A stretch of 64,000 bases of DNA from Bradyrhizobium daqingense (lineage in GTDB: Bacteria; Pseudomonadota; Alphaproteobacteria; Rhizobiales; Xanthobacteraceae), in contig NZ_CP088014.1 of assembly GCF_021044685.1 (NCBI RefSeq), forward strand, positions 1,488,001 through 1,552,000, given 5' to 3'. Positions 24,884 through 36,310 of the stretch are shown piece after piece. Each line of letters begins with the position of its first letter. The first letter of the stretch is position 1. The notes under the pieces are model-generated. The model searched no databases. It was not told the DNA's origin and saw only the letters and a program-made list of their open reading frames with translations. Made by a program: the position numbers and the translations under genes.

Positions 24884-25324
24884 ATGATCGGGACAAAAAA
24901 GAAGGCTCAGCTGTCGGTCTATCTCGATCCTGATGTCATGAAGGCGCTATCGGCCTACGCCGCCCGGCGCGAGCAGTCGCTGTCGCTTATCGCGGAAGCC
25001 GCGATCGCTTCCTTTCTGTCGCCGGACGCCGATGAACGGCGAGAGGCTGCTACTGCCAAGCGTCTTGACCAGATCGACCGCCGGATCGCGCGCCTTGAGC
25101 GGGATGTCGGGATTTCGGTCGAGACTATCGCTCTCTTCATCCGCTTCTGGCTCACGACAACACCATCACTCCCCGAACCCGCCGCCAAGGCCGCGAGAGC
25201 ACAGGCCGGAGCGCGTTATGATAATTTCCTTGCCGCATTGGGCCGCCGGCTCAATCAAGGGCCGAAACTGCGGCAAGAAATCCCGGAGGATGCCCAGCAG
25301 ACTGACTCGTCCCCAGGCGAGTGA
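24884..25324 (+). CDS. Ribbon-helix-helix (CopG-like) protein of the traG-trb junction
   Basis: A 146-residue protein with an N-terminal RHH motif (KKAQLSVYLDPDVMKALSAYA, 2 residues of linker, SLSLIAEAAIASFL) and a helical C-terminal half with a coiled-coil segment near residues 55-75. In intact ICEs this gene sits between traG and trbB and its stop overlaps the trbB start, exactly as here (TGATG at 25322-25326). A role in controlling the trb operon is plausible but unproven. Confidence 0.8.
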   Translation: MIGTKKKAQLSVYLDPDVMKALSAYAARREQSLSLIAEAAIASFLSPDADERREAATAKRLDQIDRRIARLERDVGISVETIALFIRFWLTTTPSLPEPAAKAARAQAGARYDNFLAALGRRLNQGPKLRQEIPEDAQQTDSSPGE

Positions 25325-25425
25325 TGCTCAACCCCGACGGTCGGCTCTGGATCGATTGGCTGTCTGGCGGGTTGGAGGATAGCGGACGAACGATGTCCGC
25401 CGCCGACGGCGAGCGGATCGTGGAC
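25324..25425 (+). pseudogene. trbB: trbB remnant (first ~34 codons)
   Basis: From ATG 25324 the frame reads MLNPDGRLWIDWLSGG, then LEDSGRTMSAADGERIV, the beginning of TrbB, the VirB11-like secretion ATPase. After GGATCGTG at about 25425 similarity ends abruptly and the frame continues into unrelated sequence. The Walker motifs and the rest of the gene are missing. This marks the left edge of a deletion that removed the trb operon. Confidence 0.75.
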
Positions 25426-25958
25426 CATCCAAAAAGTGTTAGGCGACCCGCGTGCTCAACTGCGAAATGCATGCCCTCCCCTGGATCAACTCGATCAGAG
25501 GCGACCCCCTGGCCCCGTATGCGACCGTCTGATGCGAGCTATATCCCTCGACGGCCTGCCAGGATCGACTGCGACCTAGCGAGTGATGTCAACGGGATGA
25601 GGGGGGATCCTGTGTTTGCGACAATTGTACAAGCGTTGCCAAGATTGCCTCAGTCGAAGACACGGATAGTGTTCGCACATTCACGCTCGATTTCCCAGAC
25701 TGGTTAACCAATGACCTCGCCATTGAAGCGGGCGTATCTTTAGACGGTGTGTGTCTCAAGGCGACGACTGGCATTTCTTCCACCCGAGTTCTTCTCGACT
25801 CCAATCGAGCGAGTAAGCCAGGAGCCAATCAGCGCGCCGCGCCCGTGACTTGCTGGCGGAGTTGCGGCTATTATGTGTTTGCGAACAGGATCAACGAGAT
25901 TTTGTCAGGCCCCATCCGTTGATCTATCTTCGGTCGGGCTTCTAGAGACAAACCGCCG
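25426..25958. other. Intergenic stretch after the trbB break, no gene recognised
   Basis: 533 bases with no recognisable gene. An open stretch on the plus strand ending at about 25920 contains TFTLDFPDWLTNDLAIEAG but has no start codon and no family I recognise, so it may be another fragment. Confidence 0.4.
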
Positions 25959-26354
25959 ATGATGAAGACGTACACCGGCTCGTGTCACTGCGGCACCGTC
26001 CGTTTCGAGATCGACGCCGATATCGACCATGTGCGGGTTTGCGACTGCTCTATCTGCTCGAAGCGTGGCGCGCTGATTTATCGCGTCGCCGAGGGCGACT
26101 TCCGGCTCCTGACGCCCCTCCAGGAGTTGTCGGTCTATCGCTGGGGTTTATTCACTGCGGCTGACTATTTTTGCCCGGTTTGCGGTATTTTGCCGTTCCG
26201 CAAACCAAGCCAGCCCACCGCAGCAGAACGCGAAGCCGGCATTCGGCCGTTCGACGGATGGGCAGTGAACGTGCGTTGCCTGAAGGACTTCGATCCGTTT
26301 TCAGTGCCCGTTCGGCAGATTCACGGCAGCAGGCTGACAATTGATTCGCCATAG
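25959..26354 (+). CDS. GFA (CENP-V/GFA) family zinc protein
   Basis: A 131-residue protein of the glutathione-dependent formaldehyde-activating enzyme superfamily. The zinc cysteines are visible in GSCHCGTVRFE, in VRVCDCSICSKRGAL and in YFCPVCGILPFRK. The fold is complete and of usual length (about 130). Most small members have no proven substrate; Gfa itself joins formaldehyde and glutathione. Two adjacent ATG codons are possible (25959, 25962). It is isolated between fragments and is probably cargo brought in by recombination. Confidence 0.85.
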   Translation: MMKTYTGSCHCGTVRFEIDADIDHVRVCDCSICSKRGALIYRVAEGDFRLLTPLQELSVYRWGLFTAADYFCPVCGILPFRKPSQPTAAEREAGIRPFDGWAVNVRCLKDFDPFSVPVRQIHGSRLTIDSP

Positions 26355-26429
26355 CGGCCCTTGCCATGGACTTTCCGTTCGACTGCACGTGTTTATAATT
26401 GGTGATGTTCGTTGGACGTCGGCACTCAA

Positions 26430-26945
26430 AGAACGAAATCGGCCCTTTCCACCACGCTGAGTTTGGGAGTAGTGCCACTTCATAGCCGAGCATCGGGAAA
26501 ACCTTCAGAAGATGCTCGTTTTCGACAGGCATCCTCGAAATCATGACGCGTCTCTTGATCGGTCGCGTGGATGGCCGGCCAAGGCGGAAGCGATGAACAC
26601 GCGTCGATGATAGTGGCGTGCCTGTCCGAGTTCCTTGTCGCCGGCTCGCCTGTCACGCGTTCGAGACCCGCTGCGGCGTCGATCAGGCCGCGATCGAATA
26701 AACCCAGCCGTCGAACGCACTCGCTCGCGTCAGGTTTTCAAGGGAAAGATCAAACGCACTGTGCAGGCGCGCTTCAATACCTGTCCCGGGCAACGCGGGA
26801 ACGCCCGACTCCAATTCCTTCCTTACGACCGGGCGTCCAGGCTCATCTATCGTCGCGTAGCCGCGTCGGCCGAGTTCGGTCAGCAGCGTGGACTTCCCAC
26901 AGCCGGGGCATCCCGAGATCACGGCGAATCGATCAGATATTCTTC
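26430..26945 (-). pseudogene. Broken AAA-family ATPase/kinase gene
   Basis: Leftward from about 26945 the frame reads VISGCPGCGKSTLLTELGRRGYATIDEPGR, a P-loop protein of the small predicted-ATPase family. At about 26700 the frame changes after FDGWVY; in the shifted frame FDRGLIDAAAGLE continues the family. A further segment, LLKVFPMLGYEVALLP at about 26460-26510, matches its C-terminal part in yet another frame. At least two frameshifts and missing segments mean no working product. Orientation is opposite to the GFA gene. Confidence 0.6.
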
Positions 26946-27320
26946 AAGCTCAATTGGCGCTCCAATAGACTTGCCTGATGAGGCGTAATCTCCGCGCCTT
27001 TGCGCCTCCGGACACATCACACGTGGACTACGAAAGATCGCCCCAGTGGGGATGAACCCGGTTGCCGTGGTCAATCGGCTGCGTACAAATGGTTGAAAAA
27101 GTCGAGGCAATTGCGATTATCGAAGTCTCCTCTTCCGATGCGACCGCGCCCGCCAATGCATTTCGCGAACCTGCATCCGGCAACCAGTCGTCACTCACTC
27201 CCGTGCTGTGAAACGCACTCCAATTTAATCACAGCCCTGTTCGGCCGGCAAAGAAGGCTTGTCGGGCGAAATTGGTGTTCTAAGTCCCTCAATTGGCTAC
27301 GTAGAAGCCGTTGAAATTCG

Positions 27321-27602
27321 CTATTTTTTCTTGCGACGTGGACCCGCTGGCTTGCGGCTTTTAGGCAAGGTCTTCGGAGACCTAGCACCTTTGGGCGGCA
27401 GAACAAAGAACTCGGACAACTGCACGTCCAGCGTTTCGGCGATGCGGTCGAGAAGATCAATCGTCGGGTTCTTCGATTGCCGCTCAAGACTACTCATGTA
27501 GGAGCGGTCGATCCCGGCCTTCCAAGCCAATTGCTCCTGCGAGATACCCCGATTCACGCGAATCCGACGCACATTCCAGGCTACAATCGCACGAGTTTTC
27601 AT
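27321..27602 (-). CDS. XRE-family transcriptional regulator
   Basis: A 93-residue protein with an intact Cro/C1-type HTH (ISQEQLAWKAGIDRSYMSSLERQ, followed by NPTIDLLDRIAETLDV) and a lysine-arginine-rich tail (SRKPAGPRRKKK). This form is very common on rhizobial chromosomes and islands. The start ATG 27602 gives MKTRAIVAWNVRRIR, the usual beginning. It stands alone; the closest neighbours on both sides are pseudogenes, so its target cannot be inferred. Nothing was recognised in 26946-27320. Confidence 0.8.
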   Translation of the reverse strand: MKTRAIVAWNVRRIRVNRGISQEQLAWKAGIDRSYMSSLERQSKNPTIDLLDRIAETLDVQLSEFFVLPPKGARSPKTLPKSRKPAGPRRKKK

Positions 27603-27767
27603 ACGTCAACTCATGCCATGGTGCTAGGCCTCAAAACACTGGCTATAATCCCGCTATTATTTCTTGGTCGGTGTTCCTCGACGTGATCTAGCCTCAAACG
27701 CGGCCGGGACCGTGATCGATGCACGTGGGCAGTCGGCGTCCCACGCGCTTCGCACGATGCCCGCGGC

Positions 27768-28216
27768 TTAGGATGTCGACAGTGTATCGGGGTATTTCGC
27801 CTCTAAGCTTTGGCCTATCTCCGAAAAAGCGCTCAAGACCGCATCGATCTGATCCCGTCCTATTCCAGCGTAGATGACCAACCGTACGTATCGATCGCCA
27901 TAAGGGACGACAAGCACGCCCAATCCCGCTTCACCCAGCGTCCAAGATTTGAGGGCAGGAGCTCCGGAAAGACGTAGAACCACAGGAACATCTGGATCAG
28001 CAATGGCACGTTCCGAAAGAGAGCTGTGTAGACGAAGCCTATTCCACGCACCGCTCTCGATCGAGCAGTGCGGGCTGTACCGACTAAGGTTCCGATCGCA
28101 AGCGCTAGGAGGAAGCTCACCACCGCCATGACTATTGTGAGACGCAGACCTTCCAGCAGCCATCCAAGCTGCGGCTGCTGGAAGAGAATACTCCAGTTCC
28201 AATTGTAGGAGAGCAT
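27768..28216 (-). pseudogene. Truncated amino-acid ABC transporter permease fused to an unrelated tail
   Basis: From ATG 28216 about 85 residues match the N-terminus of a GltJ/HisM-type permease (LLEGLRLTIVMAVVSFLLALAIGTLVGTAR, then FRNVPLLIQMFLWFYVFPELLP), with membrane segments near 22-45 and 60-80. After about 27950 the permease similarity stops. In another frame the remaining 180 bases give LVVPYGDRYVRLVIYAGIGR and RDQIDAVLSAF, which looks like the C-terminus of a different enzyme, possibly a PLP-dependent lyase. The junction is therefore a fusion of two gene remnants. Confidence 0.6.
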
Positions 28217-28228
28217 TCGACCCAGCCG

Positions 28229-28585
28229 CTATTGAGGGACTGCTTGCGCTTGCAAAACGGTCTCGAGCTTCTCGCTCAGTGGAATTCCAAATTGGTCAAA
28301 CCACTTGTGGTAGAGAGATGTTATCTCTCCCGAGCGAAAGAGCTCGGCCAGCGTCTTGTTGACAGCCAAGCGAAACGCAGAGTCGTCACGGCGCATCATT
28401 AACCCGTACGGCTCGAAGGAGAGCGGGCGGCCGACGACCTCCAGACGGTCGCGAGCCGGCTTTTGTCGCAAAGTGTAGAGGATCGCGTCGTCCGAACAAA
28501 ACGCGTCGGCGCGATCGCTATCGACAGCCAAGAGTCCTTCTGAAAAATTCGAGATGTTTAGGATTTTCACGTTTGGGACCTTTAG
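28229..28585 (-). pseudogene. Truncated polar amino-acid ABC transporter substrate-binding protein
   Basis: About 115 C-terminal residues of a GltI-type periplasmic binding protein remain (LLAVDSDRADAFCSDDAILYTLR, then SFEPYGLMMRRDDSAFRLAV and SLYHKWFDQFGIPL). The N-terminal half, including the signal peptide, has been replaced by the truncated IS66 end at about 28590. It lies 13 bases before the permease remnant, so both come from one transporter operon. Confidence 0.75.
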
Positions 28586-28594
28586 TTTCTGGAC

Positions 28595-28874
28595 CCATCT
28601 GCGCCGCCGAGATCGATACTGCGCCGTCCGACGCCGAAGGCCATATGAACTTGCCGCGATCCAGGCGCTTGGCGTAGAGCGACATGCCCAGCCCGTCATG
28701 CCAGAGGATCTTGACCAGATCGCCGCGGCGACCCCGGAAGATGTAGAGATCGCCAGCATGAGGATCGCGCTTCAGGCTCTCCTGGACCGCAAGCGCCAGG
28801 CTTTGCATCCCGCGGCGCATGTCGGTGTGGCCGGTGGCGATCCAGACCCTGACGCCGCTCGGGATCGGGATCAT
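28595..28874 (-). pseudogene. tnpB: IS66 TnpB, C-terminally truncated
   Basis: The frame starts MIPIPSGVRVWIATGHTDMR and continues LYIFRGRRGDLVKILWHDG and RGKFIWPSASDGAVSISAAQ, all standard IS66 Orf2 motifs. Similarity ends there, about 20-25 residues short of the full protein, and the frame runs into unrelated sequence until 28518. Its start overlaps the tnpA stop (ATGA). Confidence 0.8.
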
Positions 28875-29296
28875 CGCCGTCTCAGAAGCTCAAGAACCCG
28901 CTGCAGCGCCTCCGCGTCCACGTCCCGGTCAACGCGCACGCGACAGCCGCCCCCAAGCTCGATCTCGATAATGCCGGCCCGTGCACGTTGCGCAGGCGGT
29001 GAAGACACCGGTTGTGGCGCGCCACTCGAGATCGGAGCCGCCGCAGGCGTCATCTCAACCGGAACAAGCACCGGCGCGGCATCCCCGCTCAACTTGCCTT
29101 CCCGCGCCAACCGGCGCCACGTGAACAATTGGCTTGTCGACAGCCCGTTACGTCGTGCCGTGACCGACACCAGACGTGGCCCGCCATAGCTCTCGGTGAC
29201 GATTCGCTGCTTTTCTTCCAATGTCCAACGACGTCGAGCGCCTGTCGAGACGACTTCAAGTCGGGAAACCTTCGGCATAGGCATATGGTCAGTCAT
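28871..29296 (-). CDS. tnpA: IS66 TnpA (Orf1)
   Basis: A 141-residue protein with the HTH of IS66 Orf1 (RRRWTLEEKQRIVTESY, then VSVTARRNGLSTSQLFTWRRL) and the usual C-terminal segment GCRVRVDRDVDAEALQRVL. It is complete, but its partner genes tnpB and tnpC are truncated or missing. Confidence 0.85.
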   Translation of the reverse strand: MTDHMPMPKVSRLEVVSTGARRRWTLEEKQRIVTESYGGPRLVSVTARRNGLSTSQLFTWRRLAREGKLSGDAAPVLVPVEMTPAAAPISSGAPQPVSSPPAQRARAGIIEIELGGGCRVRVDRDVDAEALQRVLELLRRR

Positions 29297-29349
29297 ACGC
29301 CTATGTCTTCATCCTCCATCAAACCGCACAAGGCGGTCCTCCCCGGAGC

Positions 29350-29496
29350 GATACGTCGTCTATGCCGAGTCGCTGGACGACCTAGCAGCATCAGCCAGAC
29401 TGGCCAGCAGATCTGCAGCGCCAGCTCAACATCCAGCCGACGCTGACCATCCGGCCAGGTTTCCCCGTGCGGGTCATCGTTACCCGCGATTTGGTT
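29350..29496 (+). pseudogene. trbI: trbI remnant, 3' part left of the IS21 insertion
   Basis: The sequence encodes SISQTGQQI and, one frame over, LQRQLNIQPTLTIRPG then FPVRVIVTRDLV, the C-terminus of TrbI, an outer-rim protein of the trb conjugation channel. A single-base shift separates the two pieces at about 29410. The frame breaks at ATTTGGT (29490-29496). It resumes at the second ATTTGGT (32146-32152) with LAPYGKGGTP and stop. Upstream codons of trbI are gone. Confidence 0.75.
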
Positions 29497-29627
29497 ATAG
29501 CGCGACGATCTGGGTCGGAAGAGCGCGGCGATCAGGATGGCGAGTCAGTGTCGCGGCGCGATGATGATCGCCGCGATGATTGTCGCGCGCAAGAGTTTTG
29601 TTTGCTTTGATTGTCGCGGAGCGTCAA

Positions 29628-32077
<2,450 letters not shown>

Positions 32078-32145
32078 TCACGAGCCCGGCGTAGCCCTCT
32101 CATCATGGTCGACGCTCCACTTCCATCCTGTTCGCCGCGCGGCAA

Positions 32146-32191
32146 TTTGGTATTGGCACCCTACGGCAAGGGAGGAACGCCATGACGAAGC
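32146..32191 (+). pseudogene. trbI: trbI remnant, last codons right of the IS21 insertion
   Basis: After ATTTGGT the frame reads LAPYGKGGTP and stops. This continues the VTRDLV segment at 29490 and matches the end of TrbI. The stop overlaps the ATG of the next gene, as in intact trb operons. Confidence 0.7.
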
Positions 32192-32365
32192 TCAAACTCG
32201 GTCCGCTACGCGACATCCCGGTCTGGCGTATCTTGATCCATCATGCGTTGCCGAACGCGGCCGTGCCATATTGACGGTGCTCGGGTTGCTTGTTGGGGGA
32301 GTGGTCACGGGCTCAATCCTTGTTGAGACGGTGTTTTCGTGGCCCGGGATGGGCAATCTGCTTAT
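32182..32365 (+). pseudogene. DUF2274 gene start joined to a dipeptide ABC permease fragment
   Basis: ATG 32182 begins MTKLKLGPL, the invariant start of the DUF2274 protein encoded after trbI in these ICEs. After nine codons it switches to VWRILIHHALPNAAVP and, one frame over, LTVLGLLVGGVVTGS and ETVFSWPGMGNLLITSIG, a DppB/OppB-type permease. A single missing base explains the frame change. At about 32365 the permease similarity ends where the deacetylase fragment begins. It marks the right edge of the trb deletion scar. Confidence 0.65.
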
Positions 32366-32610
32366 CACGTCGATCGGCAGCTGTGGTGCGCTACGGTGTG
32401 GCCCTGGGCGGCCATACGCCGCACGAGCTCGGGAAATTCCGCCGAGGATCGGCCCACCAGAAAGAACGTGGCTCGCGCGCATTCCTGTGCGAGCGCAGCC
32501 AACACCTTATCCGTGTTCGGCGGCCGCGGTCCGTCATCGAAGGTGAGGACGACTTCATAGTCCGCCATCTGCGAGTTCGGTTTGATTCTACGCTTCATCG
32601 CGCGATTCAA
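32365..32610 (-). pseudogene. Polysaccharide deacetylase (NodB-domain) fragment
   Basis: About 80 residues with the start of a NodB homology domain: YEVVLTFDDGPRPPNTDKVL (the DD metal motif) and ARATFFLVGRSSAEFPELVRR, then GHTVAHHSC (the paired histidine region). It stops where the permease fragment begins, so the C-terminal half and the catalytic base region are missing. Whether it came from nodB itself or a general deacetylase cannot be told from this piece. The gap 32611-32892 shows no gene. Confidence 0.7.
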
Positions 32611-32892
32611 ACACGGTGCACCTTTGTGTGTCGATATAATTAATGACTCAATACGTGTTATACAAAAGAATACAACTTAAACGTTGACATGGCCGAATGG
32701 TATTTCCTATCGTCGCATCCAGAAAACCTCGTACGGCAGGCGTAAGCCATCTTGCGCGCCGGCAGTTTGCCGAAGGCGTAACTGACGATCGTAGAGCGCT
32801 CCGTAGGGAGCGCTCTACGTATTTGAGCAACGCGGCCGGCAAAAGCCGGCATCTGATGGCCCCGGCACGCTCCGAAAAGGTGGTAATAACCC

Positions 32893-33078
32893 GTGCGAGA
32901 CCTGATCATCGAAGCCTTTGACAGCGTCATCCGCTGCGAGATCGCGGAAGCAGACGACGTTCGCAAGGAAATCGCCCAGCGCGGCGCCTACTGGGCCGGC
33001 GACGAGATATGGAAGCTGGGCCGCCAAGTCGCCGCGCTGCGCAAGCGTATCGCCGAGCTGGAAGAAACCGACGCATGA
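32893..33078 (+). CDS. Small helical protein of unknown function, 61 aa
   Basis: A 61-residue frame with GTG start, rich in charged helical sequence (DDVRKEIAQRGAYWAGDEIW, LGRQVAALRKRIAELEE). The last 20 residues look like a short coiled coil. No family recognised. It overlaps none of its neighbours and is convergent with a broken recombinase. Confidence 0.4.
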   Translation: MRDLIIEAFDSVIRCEIAEADDVRKEIAQRGAYWAGDEIWKLGRQVAALRKRIAELEETDA

Positions 33079-33099
33079 TCTCAGCAGACCGCGAGTATC

Positions 33100-33432
33100 T
33101 GCTCGATGCCCCTCTAGAACCGTGGCTTCAATCGCTTCGAGCGGCACCGTGCGCCGGTTATCACAGAAACCAGTTTCCTTCATGCGCGTGCAGATCGTTT
33201 GCCTCAGCAGTCATCCACTGCTCGCGCGGGTTTTCGCGGCTGATGCGCTTGCCGGTCTCCGGGACCTTTATGAACCTTTGGCGGTTCCAGATGATCCGCC
33301 CGGCGTACTGAAGGATGCCGTTCAAGCGCTTGCGGCTACCGTCAATGGTCGAGGCGTTCCAGGCGCCGCCACGTGGCCCGGGTACGCCTTTCTTGTTCAA
33401 GGCAGTTGCGATGTCGCGTGGCGAGTTGCCGC
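33100..33432 (-). pseudogene. Serine recombinase remnant (internal part)
   Basis: Leftward, the frame contains NSPRDIATALNKKGVPGPRGG, AWNASTIDGSRKRLNGILQY and PETGKRISRENPREQW, the Recombinase domain of large serine recombinases. At about 33170 a different frame gives GFCDNRRTVPLEAIEATVLEG, which normally lies about 50 residues further on. The zinc-binding part between is deleted and both ends are missing. It is unrelated in detail to the intact recombinase upstream. Confidence 0.65.
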
Positions 33433-33464
33433 CTTCAACGGCTTCTTCATCTGCGGTGTTAGAC

Positions 33465-35045
33465 TCACGAAGGCTTTTCCTTGCCGACGCATTCGATGAG
33501 GAAGCGTGACAGCGCTTCGAACGTGTCAAATCGGTTTATGGTGCGGCCCTTATAGACTTCCTTTGAGAACCAGAACATGCGACGACTGAAGGTGAGCCAC
33601 GCCGAGGGCATCAAGACATAGTCGAAGATCGCTTCGTTCTTCTCGTCCAGCCGAACCGCGACAACCCATCCCTTCGGCCACCTCACGCGGTATTGCAGCG
33701 TCCAGCGCAAGGGCCGGTTTTCATAGTTGCGGCATCTCGCGACCCGAAAGACGACATTCACGACATTGTCGATTCGAAGACATTCAGTCGAAGCATTGAG
33801 GGTGGCACTGCGACCAAGTCTCTCGAAGGCGTCTCGAAGGCGAGCAGCATTGCTAAGCTGAAGGGCGGCCCACCGTTGGTGCGACGCGTATTTGTCAAAC
33901 CATTCTTGATTGCCGTTGTACCCAATAAGACGGTAGATGTTCCGCAGCGCGCCGAAGTGCAAAACATACGATGACATGGACGGCAGTCCCGGACTTGAAT
34001 TGATAATCGTCTTACTAAGCTTGCCTTTCTTCATCAGGACCTTACGGAGCCGAAGCAACATTTCCTCTTCGGGAATGCTGACGCGCCCCTCACCCATAAT
34101 CTTTTGCGCGCGCCGGAATGCGTCGCGATGGACGATAGGTTCGATGGCATTCTCTTTTCTGATCCAGAGCTCCCTTGGGTTGCGCGTCACCTTGGCGCCA
34201 AGTTTTCTGCTTTTGCGATTGTAGGTCAGAACGCCGATATAAGCTTCGTTCCGGAGGAGGTCACCGACAGCCTTTCCAAGCCACGGTCTTCCCTGGCTAT
34301 TCAAGATCCCTCGCTGGTTGAGCTCTCGGGCAATGGTGGCCTGCGATTTGTGACGGAGATATTCGTGGAGAATCCAATTCACGATCTCGACTTGATCGGG
34401 CGCACCGGGGATGAGCTTGACATGGTCGGTAAGCAAAGATTTGCGCTGGCCGATCGTTAAAATGCCCTTCGGTCTGCATTGATCGTCGACGAGACGTCGT
34501 TGGAACGCGTAAGCCGTAGGGCCGCCCATTTTGAAGCCGCGATGCGTCAGCCGGACTGACCCTGCGAAAACTTTGGCGGAGAGTTCCCGACTGAACTCAG
34601 CCGCCATCACTCTCTTAATATTCTTCATGATGCTGGCGAGAAGGCTTCCGTCATTGTCGAATTGCTCCGCGCAATAAGCAACCTCGACGCCCGCCCTGCG
34701 GCAGATGAACTCGTAGTGCGCGCTCTCGTCAACGTCCTGAAAGCGTCCCCATCGGCTCACGTCGAAGACAAGCAGATGAGCGAAGTCAGCGCGTCCCGAT
34801 TGCACGTCTTCAACCAGTTCGGTAAGGCCCCCCCGGTTTTCGATTCTGAGGCCGCTTTCTCCCTCGTCACGATAGGTGTGGACGATGGTTAGCTTGTGAA
34901 GTTCGGCGTAGGTCGCGATGACCACTGCCTGATTCTCAATCGAGTATTGCTGGTAATCCGTCGACATGCGGACATACTGCGCCGCCCGTCGCGCTTTCTG
35001 CGACTGAGGCAGACGTTTCGCGTGTACAACAAGGGTGTTCCCCAT
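33465..35045 (-). CDS. Large serine recombinase
   Basis: A 526-residue site-specific recombinase. The resolvase domain has the catalytic serine S28 in YVRMSTDYQQYSIENQ, followed by TYRDEGESGLRIENRGGL, VFDVSRWGRFQD and IMKNIKRVMAAEFSREL. The Recombinase domain is at about 170-300 (ARELNQRGILNSQGRPWLGK, LRNEAYIGVLTYNR). The C-terminal 200 residues differ from phage integrases and have few cysteines, so a zinc ribbon is not evident. Such enzymes often mobilise small islands. No matching attachment sites were found. ATG 35045 is a plausible start. Confidence 0.85.
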   Translation of the reverse strand: MGNTLVVHAKRLPQSQKARRAAQYVRMSTDYQQYSIENQAVVIATYAELHKLTIVHTYRDEGESGLRIENRGGLTELVEDVQSGRADFAHLLVFDVSRWGRFQDVDESAHYEFICRRAGVEVAYCAEQFDNDGSLLASIMKNIKRVMAAEFSRELSAKVFAGSVRLTHRGFKMGGPTAYAFQRRLVDDQCRPKGILTIGQRKSLLTDHVKLIPGAPDQVEIVNWILHEYLRHKSQATIARELNQRGILNSQGRPWLGKAVGDLLRNEAYIGVLTYNRKSRKLGAKVTRNPRELWIRKENAIEPIVHRDAFRRAQKIMGEGRVSIPEEEMLLRLRKVLMKKGKLSKTIINSSPGLPSMSSYVLHFGALRNIYRLIGYNGNQEWFDKYASHQRWAALQLSNAARLRDAFERLGRSATLNASTECLRIDNVVNVVFRVARCRNYENRPLRWTLQYRVRWPKGWVVAVRLDEKNEAIFDYVLMPSAWLTFSRRMFWFSKEVYKGRTINRFDTFEALSRFLIECVGKEKPS

Positions 35046-35204
35046 GTTGCCTCCCCGCGGCTATATCGCGCCGCGCTGTATTGCGCATCGCAAACCATTT
35101 AGGCGCATCATCAAGTCCGCGCCATCGGAAAGTGTATTCAGAAAGAGTCAACTGCTATGTCGTTTTTCTTGAAAGCACGTTGCGGCGGGCGAAGCGAGCT
35201 GCAG

Positions 35205-35440
35205 AGAAATGCGGGTTTGCGCTTTTGGGCCCGTAGCCGACATGTCCGGCGCAGCTCTTTCGTCTGCTTCTGACGAGGCAACCAGCAGGATATCGTCGTT
35301 GTCCTTGTCGATGATGTTGAACGCCCATCCATCATGGCTGTGGCGATCGCCACGTCGGCCTTCTTCTCCTTATTGCCGCTATTCTTGTTGTAGACGTGGG
35401 TCTTGAAGCCGGCCTTGTCGACCATCTTCCAGAATGAGTC
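35205..35440 (-). pseudogene. NYN-domain (LabA/DUF88-like) protein fragment
   Basis: Leftward from about 35440 the sequence encodes KMVDKAGFKTHVYNKNSGNK, then EKKADVAIATAMMDG, and one frame over DKDNDDILLVASSEAD. These are the central motifs of NYN (PIN-like nuclease) proteins. The frame shift, and the lack of the N-terminal VFIDxxN strand and of the C-terminus, show it is broken. Confidence 0.55.
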
Positions 35441-35521
35441 GCCGGGGAGGTGAACCCCACATACCGCCCGTCAGCTGGCAAACCGACAGCGCTGGCAGCA
35501 ATTTAGGATTGGATGAATTCT

Positions 35522-36310
35522 TCAAGCTCGTCGATCATCGTTTACCGGGTTTGATTCCTCCGAAAGGATATCAATGGCCTCGAGCCTTGCGTCATACTCC
35601 TCGTATGTGCCGAGCAGGGCTTGGCCAACTGTCAAGTTGTGCACGGGATCGATAATCGAGGGGGAGTCGTAAGTTAGGGAGGTTGGTCCAGTAAATAGAA
35701 CTTCTTCGCCACGCTCGTCGCGTCGCAACGTTCGGTCCGTACACCATTTGACGAGTTGCGTGACCTCTCCCTTCCCGGACTCAATGATGGGCGGCAGCTG
35801 CCGAACCGAGTAGAAATTCGTCCGCGCAGAATACATCTGCCGCGAATCCGAGCTCATGCGCTCGTCTGGTTGAGCGGTAAGGGTCAGCAGGCGCTTGCCT
35901 TTCGGACGCTCGAGCGTACCCTGAATTAGACCGCCTTCTCTGATCAGTCTAATGTGCGCCAGCTTTTTTGGAGCACCAAGAACCTCTCGTCCCGAGGCGA
36001 GAGCTGCATCATTTACCGTCACGTAAATGTAAGGGATGTAGTAGCCAGTCTCGCCGTCGGGATCACGAACTTGAATTCCTGAATAGCACTCCAAGTATGG
36101 CCCGACAGTGCTTGAGCGATAGCTCGCGACCCCCACAATGGCGATTGCAGGGTTTGCTGCAGGTGCTAGTTCCTTCGGCAATAAACAATTCGCCTCGTGC
36201 CCCACGCTGAACATAAGGTTTATGGCTTGGCAGCCGAGAAACGCACCGCCACGATTTTTGCCCCCATGGTAAAGAGGCGCATCAAGCGGAATGCCTTTGA
36301 CGTCGGGCAT
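35522..36310 (-). CDS. Acetoacetate decarboxylase family protein
   Basis: A 262-residue member of the acetoacetate decarboxylase (ADC) superfamily. The Schiff-base lysine motif EVLGAPKKLAHI places K115 and K116 at the same numbers as in the clostridial enzyme, and the preceding YLECYSGIQVRDPDGETGYY and VTVNDAALASGRE match the active-site strand and loop. Members outside true ADC act on other keto acids or as dehydratase-aldolases. ATG 36310 follows GGAGGATGCG; an upstream in-frame start at 36451 adds an unrelated segment. It is the only intact gene near the oleate hydratase cluster on this strand, so a shared pathway is possible but unproven. Confidence 0.8.
   Translation of the reverse strand: MPDVKGIPLDAPLYHGGKNRGGAFLGCQAINLMFSVGHEANCLLPKELAPAANPAIAIVGVASYRSSTVGPYLECYSGIQVRDPDGETGYYIPYIYVTVNDAALASGREVLGAPKKLAHIRLIREGGLIQGTLERPKGKRLLTLTAQPDERMSSDSRQMYSARTNFYSVRQLPPIIESGKGEVTQLVKWCTDRTLRRDERGEEVLFTGPTSLTYDSPSIIDPVHNLTVGQALLGTYEEYDARLEAIDILSEESNPVNDDRRA

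Larger units (their letters stand above)
28595..29340 (-). mobile_element. IS66-family element, truncated
   Basis: Contains the two small accessory genes of IS66 (tnpA 29296-28871 and tnpB 28874 leftward). The large transposase gene tnpC is absent, and tnpB is cut before its end, where the amino-acid transporter remnant begins. The right boundary, at about 29340, adjoins the trbI remnant; exact ends were not resolved. It cannot move on its own. Confidence 0.75.

Noticed and set aside
25636..25920. Open stretch with TFTLDFPDWLTNDLAIEAG
   Set aside because: No start codon and no family recognised; at most a fragment.
32365..32610. Possible nodB gene of a nodulation cluster
   Set aside because: Only the first third of a NodB domain, no nod box and no other nod gene nearby; a generic deacetylase fragment is as likely.
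32640..32860. Inverted repeat GAGCGCTC around 32800 as an attachment site
   Set aside because: GTAGAGCGCTCCGTAGGGAGCGCTCTAC is a local hairpin near a recombinase but no partner copy was found, so calling it att would be a guess.
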